Positions 38,281 to 42,500 of a stretch of 42,500 nucleotides of DNA are shown here, piece by piece; position 1 is the stretch's first letter; each line of letters starts with the position of its first letter. The stretch is taken from assembly GCA_905221605.1 (NCBI GenBank), contig CAJNDS010002070.1, positions 1 to 42,500 on the forward strand. The letters are read 5' to 3'. The notes under the pieces are model-generated. The model ran no database searches and was not told the origin of the DNA. It was given only the letters and a program-made list of their open reading frames with translations. The stretch is from Symbiodinium natans. Its lineage: Eukaryota > Sar > Dinophyceae > Suessiales > Symbiodiniaceae. The position numbers were made by a program, and so were the translations under genes.

Positions 38281-38315
38281 TATAGGGTTTAGGGTTTAGG
38301 GTTTAGGGTTTAGGG
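38281..38315 (+). repeat. TTTAGGG array
   Basis: About five copies, 20 bases after the donor of exon 6. Confidence 0.95.
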
Positions 38316-38385
38316 CACCCTTATTGGTAGGCATGAAGTAAGAAGGCCTTCAACCCTAAACCTTGGTGCTTGTGTTCCACCGTAG

Positions 38386-38452
38386 TAGTGCTGTTCCGTG
38401 GTGTTCCGTGTTAGGGGCGCTGACAGAAAGGGGTATATGCCTCTCAAGAAGG
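38386..38452 (+). CDS. Gene B exon 7
   Basis: Acceptor TTCCACCGTAG, donor GTTAGGG. Reads SAVPWCSVLGALTERGICLS then RR. Confidence 0.5.
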
Positions 38453-38511
38453 GTTAGGGTTAGGGTTTAGGGTTTAGGGTTTAGGGTTTAGGGTTTAGGG
38501 TTTAGGGTTTG
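38453..38511 (+). repeat. TTAGGG/TTTAGGG array starting at the donor
   Basis: The array begins with the splice donor of exon 7 itself (GTTAGGG). Confidence 0.95.
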
Positions 38512-38640
38512 GGCTGTCCTTTTTCAGTTTAGGGCACCAGGGTTGAGGGTTTGAGGTCTTTGGCGTACAAGAGCAATCCCCTATCCTGAACTTGCAACCC
38601 CAACGCCCTCAATACTCTTGAAGCATTTCCGTTCTCGCAG

Positions 38641-38702
38641 AAAATACGAGAACAGCGTAACGTAGGAAACCCGGCGGCGCTCTTGTTGCGTTGTGCTGGG
38701 GG
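38641..38702 (+). CDS. Gene B exon 8
   Basis: Acceptor CCGTTCTCGCAG. Reads KIREQRNVGNPAALLLRCAG. The donor lies in a G-run (GTGGGGG), so its exact position is uncertain. Confidence 0.5.
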
Positions 38703-38874
38703 GTGGGGGGGGGTCACGGTGTCGGTTTCCCTTAGAAACTCCGTTAGGCAAAAATGGGCACCCTTTCTACTGGTATCAACACGACAAGGAGTGCTCAGAG
38801 ATCAGCCCTTAATGGATTCTGTGGGTTTGAGGGTTTCGGGGTGTAGGGCCCTAATCCCTGTACTGAACCTTAAA

Positions 38875-39250
38875 CCCCTAAATCCTAAACCCTAAACCCT
38901 AAACCCTAAACCCCAAACCCTAAACCCTAAACCCTAAACCCCAAACCCTAAACCCCAAACCCCAAACCCTCAACCCTAAACCCTAAACCCTAAACCCTAA
39001 ACCCTAGCGCATACATCTTAAACCCAAAGCTCACCCGTAGGTCGGCCAGGAAGGCGTAATGTCCTGATTTCTGGCCCTAAACCCTAAACCCTAAACCCCA
39101 AACCCTAAACCCTAAACCCTAAACCCTAAACCCCTAAACCCCTAAACCCTAAACCCCTAAACCCCTAAACCCTAAACCCTAAACCCCTAAACCCTAAACC
39201 CTAACCCCTAAACCCTAAACCCTAAACCCCTAAACCCTAAACCCTAAACC
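38875..39250 (-). repeat. CCCTAAA/CCCCTAAA arrays
   Basis: C-rich arrays at 38875-39005 and 39074-39250, the second alternating 7- and 8-base units. End about 10 bases before exon 9. Confidence 0.95.
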
Positions 39251-39260
39251 AGCAGCCAAG

Positions 39261-39351
39261 GCTGTCGCTGAAGCCTGGCGACACTGCAGCTCGACGCTTC
39301 GTTTACCGCTGTCGCGCGATGGAAGCTTGGACTCGGATTCTTGAGCTTAGG
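39261..39351 (+). CDS. Gene B exon 9
   Basis: Reads LSLKPGDTAARRFVYRCRAM then EAWTRILELR, the longest open frame of this island. Donor GTTTGGGG. The acceptor could be CCAAG or the CAGCAG five bases upstream. Confidence 0.55.
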
Positions 39352-39490
39352 GTTTGGGGGATTGGGGTTTAGGGTTTAGGGTGTTCAGGGTTTGGGGTTT
39401 AGGGTTTAGGGTTTAGGGAACCGGGTTCAGGGTTTCGAGTTTAGGGTTTAGGGTGTAGAGATTAGGGTTCAGGGTTTAGGGTTTAGGGTC
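39352..39490 (+). repeat. TTTGGGG/TTTAGGG array from the donor
   Basis: Intron 39352-39866 starts with this array and ends with CCCTAAA (39749-39845): complementary ends again. Confidence 0.9.
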
Positions 39491-39574
39491 TAAGTCTAGG
39501 GTATGTCCAGTGGTGTGCTGCGCCGCTCAGCATCCACAGCAACATGTCAAGGGGCACGTGTGTTGATGTGCATT

Positions 39575-39602
39575 CACACGCACACACACACACACAGACA
39601 CA
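39575..39602. repeat. CA dinucleotide microsatellite
   Basis: CACACG then a (CA)n run and CAGACACA, within the intron. Confidence 0.9.
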
Positions 39603-39748
39603 GGTATGCACATGTACGTCTGCGGATGTCAAGAGGCTGCAGTATAGAACCTACAATAAACGGGTACGCAGCCGTACGTGTAGAGGCAACGGCGCATATG
39701 TTTGTATGTGTACAGCTGAGTAGTATCTAAAACCCTAAGCCCGAGACC

Positions 39749-40030
39749 ACTAAACCCTAAACCCTAAACCCTAAACCCTAAACCCTAAACCCTAAACCCT
39801 AAACCCGAAACCCCAAACCCGAAACCCTAAACCCGAAACCCTAAAATGCCTTAAAGCCTCTTTCAGGTTGACCCATCCACGGGAGTCGCCGGCTTCCACG
39901 CGTCGGTAGACAGCCTGGCGCCTTTGCTGCCGCTTGAAAGGTTGAGGGATTTCTAATAACCCTAAACCCTAAACCCTAAACCCTAAACCCTAAACCCTAA
40001 ACCCTAAACCCTAAACCCTAAACCCTAGAC
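39749..40030 (-). repeat. CCCTAAA arrays around exon 10
   Basis: Arrays at 39749-39845 and 39957-40030 lie on either side of the exon at 39867. Confidence 0.95.
39867..39940 (+). CDS. Gene B exon 10
   Basis: Acceptor GCCTCTTTCAG, donor GTTGAGGG. Reads VDPSTGVAGFHASVDSLAPL then LPLE and two bases. Confidence 0.6.
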
Positions 40031-40033
40031 CCT

Positions 40034-40066
40034 AAAATCGGGGCGGGGCGCTTCAGCCCCGATTTT
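40034..40066. repeat. 11-bp perfect inverted repeat
   Basis: AAAATCGGGGC, an 11-base loop and GCCCCGATTTT, in the intron before exon 11. Confidence 0.85.
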
Positions 40067-40112
40067 GGGGGTTTGGCCGTTTGAGTCCCACCTAGGACCC
40101 TGCTGCGTGCAG

Positions 40113-40142
40113 GCGCAACTATTACCAGAATCCCGAATCCTG
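40113..40142 (+). CDS. Gene B exon 11 (uncertain)
   Basis: Acceptor GCTGCGTGCAG. The chain frame reads RNYYQNPES before a GC donor. Alternatively the region 40113-40285 is one exon in another frame (AQLLPESRILADASL, continuing into exon 12). Confidence 0.3.
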
Positions 40143-40222
40143 GCGGACGCCTCCCTAAGGACCCTAAATCCAAGCCCTTTTTCGAAGCATGCTCTCGCGT
40201 CAACTGTCACACTCCAAATCAG

Positions 40223-40285
40223 GGCTTTTTTGAAGGAAGCTCCTCAACCCCTGGACGGAGGAAATATTTGGAAGCAGGCAATTGA
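40223..40285 (+). CDS. Gene B exon 12
   Basis: Acceptor CCAAATCAG, donor GTGAGTG. Reads AFLKEAPQPLDGGNIWKQAI. Confidence 0.5.
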   Translation, partial: GFFEGSSSTPGRRKYLEAGN

Positions 40286-40522
40286 GTGAGTGTAGGCTTA
40301 AGCCCTGAGCCCTAAACCCTGAACCCTAAACCCTAAGCCCTAAACCTGAAGGCCTACAAGGAACAGATCAGGGTGGTTTATGTAGCCATGGGTGCAAGTA
40401 GTACAAAAAGGATTAACTTGGATCTGTTGCCGAATGGCTTTGGAACCCTCAGTCCTACTTGAAGGTTAGCGTTTGGGTACTACCCCTAAACCCGAACCGC
40501 AAAAACCCTACAAGCCCTGCAA

Positions 40523-40855
40523 CCCCTAAACCCTAAACCCTAAACCCGAACCACAAAAACCCTACAAGCCCTACAAACCCTACAAACCCTACAAAACCTA
40601 CAAAACCCTACAAAACCCTACAAAACCTACAAAACCCTACAAAACCCTACAAAACCTACAAAACCTACAAGCCCTAAACCCTAAACCCTAAACCCTAAAC
40701 CCTACACCATAAACCCTACACCCTAAACCCTAAACCCTAAACCCTAAACCCTACACCCTAAACCCTAAACCCTAAACCCTAAACCCTAAACCCTAAACCC
40801 TAAACCCTAAACCCTAAACCCTAAACCCTAAACCCTAAACCCTAAACCCTAAACC
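40523..40855 (-). repeat. CCCTAAA array with CCCTACAAA variants
   Basis: A run of ACCCTACAAA units (about 40555-40675) passes into CCCTACACC and then about 20 CCCTAAA copies. Confidence 0.95.
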
Positions 40856-40871
40856 CAACTTCTCTGTTCAG

Positions 40872-40943
40872 AGGTCAGCGGCCAGCTCAGGGCCATGTCT
40901 GGGTTGGCCATCGCTTTGCAGCATGGGCTGCTGCCGGAGCGTG
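40872..40943 (+). CDS. Candidate exon, frame unresolved
   Basis: Acceptor CTTCTCTGTTCAG, donor GTTTCAGG. All three frames are open (for example VSGQLRAMSGLAIALQHGLL or GQRPAQGHVWVGHRFAAW). Confidence 0.35.
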
Positions 40944-40949
40944 GTTTCA

Positions 40950-41066
40950 GGGGTTTAGGGTTTGGGGTGTAGGGTTTAGGGATTTGGGGTTTAGGGTTTA
41001 GGGTTTAGGGTTTAGTGTTTTGGGGTTTAGTGTTTTGGGGGGTGGGGGGGGGGGGGGAAGGGGGGG
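40950..41066 (+). repeat. TTTAGGG-like array and long G-run
   Basis: G-rich telomeric units, then a G-run interrupted by AA at about 41041-41066. Confidence 0.9.
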
Positions 41067-41186
41067 CTGTAGGACTTTGGGGCAGGGTTCAAGGGTTCAG
41101 GGGTTTGCCTCTGAAGGCCAAAAAGCCTAAAACCTGGACCTTTACCCTATGCCCTAAACCCTGAACCCTCAGCCCTAACCCCAAAG

Positions 41187-41301
41187 CCCCCTGAGGACAA
41201 GTACCTGGACATTGCCTTTAGCGAAGACCGGCTCATTCCCGTCCCGAGCCTGCCGAAGGGCACCGAGTTCCAGACGGAGTGCATCTACAGAGACTTGGTC
41301 C
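41187..41301 (+). CDS. Candidate exon, DKYLD
   Basis: Reads DKYLDIAFSEDRLIPVPSLP, then a further 15 residues to a GTTGAGG donor at 41302, which keeps phase with the next exon. Start is CCAAAG (41186) or CCTGAG (41195). Confidence 0.55.
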
Positions 41302-41744
41302 GTTGAGGGGTTGGAGCCTAGTAGCAGAGTAGGTAACCTTGACCCTTTTTGGGGTAGTTTAATCCCCTTAGATTCCGAAAGGTTCACCTTTAATTCAGGC
41401 AGGTTACTGGACAACTGAGGGAGGGCTTGGGGAGTTGAGGAGTTGAGGGGTTGGGGGTTTGGGGGGCTTGAGCGTTGAGGGAAGGGCCCAGAAAGCTCTT
41501 GAGCCCTGAAGCCCTTACACCTTCGAAGCCCCAAGCCCCAAACCCCAAACCCTAAACCCTAAATCCGAAACCCTAAACTTCTCTTTGAAGGCCCTGAACC
41601 CAAGCTCTCACGGCCCTAAACCCTAAACCCTGAAGCCTCCGCATGCCGCAACCCTAAACCTTAGACCGTAAGCCCGAAGCCCTAAACCCTAAACTCTAAA
41701 CCCTAAACTCTAAACCCTAAACTCTAAACCCTAAAATCCTACAG

Positions 41745-41816
41745 GAAAGGACTTCCACCACCTCCTTCAGCCTTTCTTCAAGAGTGCGGAGGCCGTCAGG
41801 TTTCGCACGAAGGCCC
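41745..41816 (+). CDS. Candidate exon, KDFHH
   Basis: Acceptor AATCCTACAG, reads KDFHHLLQPFFKSAEAVRFR. Donor GTTTGGGG at 41817, or a GC site at 41813. Confidence 0.5.
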
Positions 41817-41889
41817 GTTTGGGGTTTAGGGTTCCCGGGTTTAGGGTTTCGCTCTTGCCTTCCTTGCAGTTGTTAGGCTTCTAAACCCT

Positions 41890-41980
41890 AGACCCTAAAC
41901 CTTAAACCCTAAACCCTAAAGCCTAAAGCCTAAACCCTGAACCCTAAACCCTAAACCCTAAACCCTAAACCCTAAACCCT
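41890..41980 (-). repeat. CCCTAAA array
   Basis: CCCTAAA with a few CCTAAAG units. The intron opens with TTTGGGGTTTAGGG. Confidence 0.95.
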
Positions 41981-42033
41981 AGTCATGAGTTGAAGAGCTG
42001 CGAGGGGCTTGCAGGCGGTTTTTTGTCTCGCAG

Positions 42034-42060
42034 GCCATCGGCTTCCATGCAAAGCACCCA
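42034..42060 (+). CDS. Candidate short exon
   Basis: Acceptor TTTTTTGTCTCGCAG is strong. Reads AIGFHAKHP in frame 0; the 3' end is not clear. Confidence 0.3.
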
Positions 42061-42084
42061 AGAAGAGAACACACTTACACCCTA

Positions 42085-42255
42085 AACCACTAAACCCCTA
42101 AACCCCTAAACCCCTAAACCCCTAAACGCCCTAAAACCCCTAAACCCCTAAACCCCCCTGAACCCCCCTAAACCCTAAACCCTAAACCCTAAACCCTAAA
42201 CCCTAAACCCTAAACCCTAAACCCTAAACCCTAAACCCTAAACCCTAAACCCTAA
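42085..42255 (-). repeat. CCCCTAAA and CCCTAAA array
   Basis: Mixed 7- and 8-base C-rich units ending at the acceptor AAACCCAG of the next exon. Confidence 0.95.
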
Positions 42256-42261
42256 ACCCAG

Positions 42262-42360
42262 GTTGAGGCGCAGCTGGAGGCGGAGGCGCTGAGTGGCACA
42301 TTCCTCGACTGGTTCCGCGACGAATTGGCGGGGACCCCTAGCGTGGCTTGTAGTTCCTGC
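42262..42360 (+). CDS. Candidate last exon in window
   Basis: Acceptor AAACCCAG belongs to the repeat itself. Reads VEAQLEAEALSGTFLDWFRD then ELAGTPSVACSSC to TAG at 42361, with earlier GC, GT sites possible. Followed by TTTAGGG. Confidence 0.45.
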
Positions 42361-42415
42361 TAGGGTTTAGGGTTTAGGGTTTAGGGTTTAGGGTTTAGGG
42401 TTTAGGGTTTAGGCT
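42361..42415 (+). repeat. TTTAGGG array
   Basis: Seven to eight copies; degenerate G-rich units continue to the window end. Confidence 0.95.
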
Positions 42416-42500
42416 GTCTAGGGTTAGGGTCTAGGGTTGAGGGTTTCGGGTTTAAGGTTTAGGGTTCAGGGCTGGAGTGTATACGGTTTAGGGTTTAGGG

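Larger units (their letters stand above)
34986..40285 (+). other. Predicted spliced gene B (may be the continuation of A)
   Basis: Twelve exons join in frame: phases at 35036/35702 (0), 35767/35992 (0), 36040/36283 (1, GC donor), 36326/37709 (0), 37770/38191 (2), 38259/38386 (2), 38452/38641 (0), 38702/39261 (2), 39351/39867 (0), 39940/40113 (2) and 40142/40223 (2, GC donor). Islands beyond 40872 also look coding, but the join at 40872-41187 is not resolved. Not recognised; the fragment PWSDAELRGTPL is reminiscent of SET-domain N-termini, which is a weak hint only. Donors are again GTTTAGGG-like in most introns. Confidence 0.5.

Noticed and set aside
22861-42500. A chromosome end (true telomere)
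   Set aside because: Arrays are short, broken by unique DNA, in both orientations and of mixed variants. A terminal telomere would be one long array in one orientation.

Overview
The window looks like nuclear DNA of a dinoflagellate. The evidence is a Ty1/copia polyprotein of the long algal type, plant-type TTTAGGG telomere-like repeats, very short exons with GT-AG and probable GC-AG introns, and dense non-coding repeats. No rRNA, tRNA or bacterial-type operon was seen. The assignment is an inference; no spliced-leader gene is present to prove it.

Layout. (1) 1-7053: a Ty1/copia Pol polyprotein (protease, integrase, reverse transcriptase, RNase H and a C-terminal domain that looks methyltransferase-like). 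It is open at the left window edge, so gag and the 5' LTR lie outside. A second, better-looking 464-codon reading frame sits inside it in the +2 frame at 1112-2506. (2) 7160-17388: a polypurine tract and what I read as the 3' LTR (TGTGAAAG...TTTCACA). This LTR is split by a 9.8 kb block (7186-16994) of modular non-coding units. The units are separated by perfect copies of a 14-bp word and share one 3' terminus. They carry dozens of small hairpins whose stems covary. (3) 17389-21514: low-copy DNA in which I recognise no gene. (4) 21517-22298: two nested inverted-repeat elements, the inner one with an 8-bp target duplication and a minisatellite core.

(5) 22.6-42.5 kb: at first sight only interstitial telomeric repeats in both orientations, with small fold-back elements between them. 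Read closely, the unique islands between the arrays behave as plus-strand exons of 20-115 nt. Most are preceded by a pyrimidine-rich AG and followed by GT or GC. Fifteen successive junctions from 24.4 to 34.5 kb can be joined in one open frame, and so can eleven from 35.0 to 40.3 kb. The telomeric repeat itself often forms the donor (exon|GTTTAGGG), and CCCTAAA arrays lie just upstream of many acceptors. The working hypothesis is one or two intron-rich genes whose introns are built from telomeric repeats, some able to fold as G-rich/C-rich inverted repeats. The protein is not recognised, apart from a probable C2H2 zinc finger near 22.7 kb.

All exon models were made by eye from sequence alone, with some freedom in choosing splice sites, and should be read as hypotheses.
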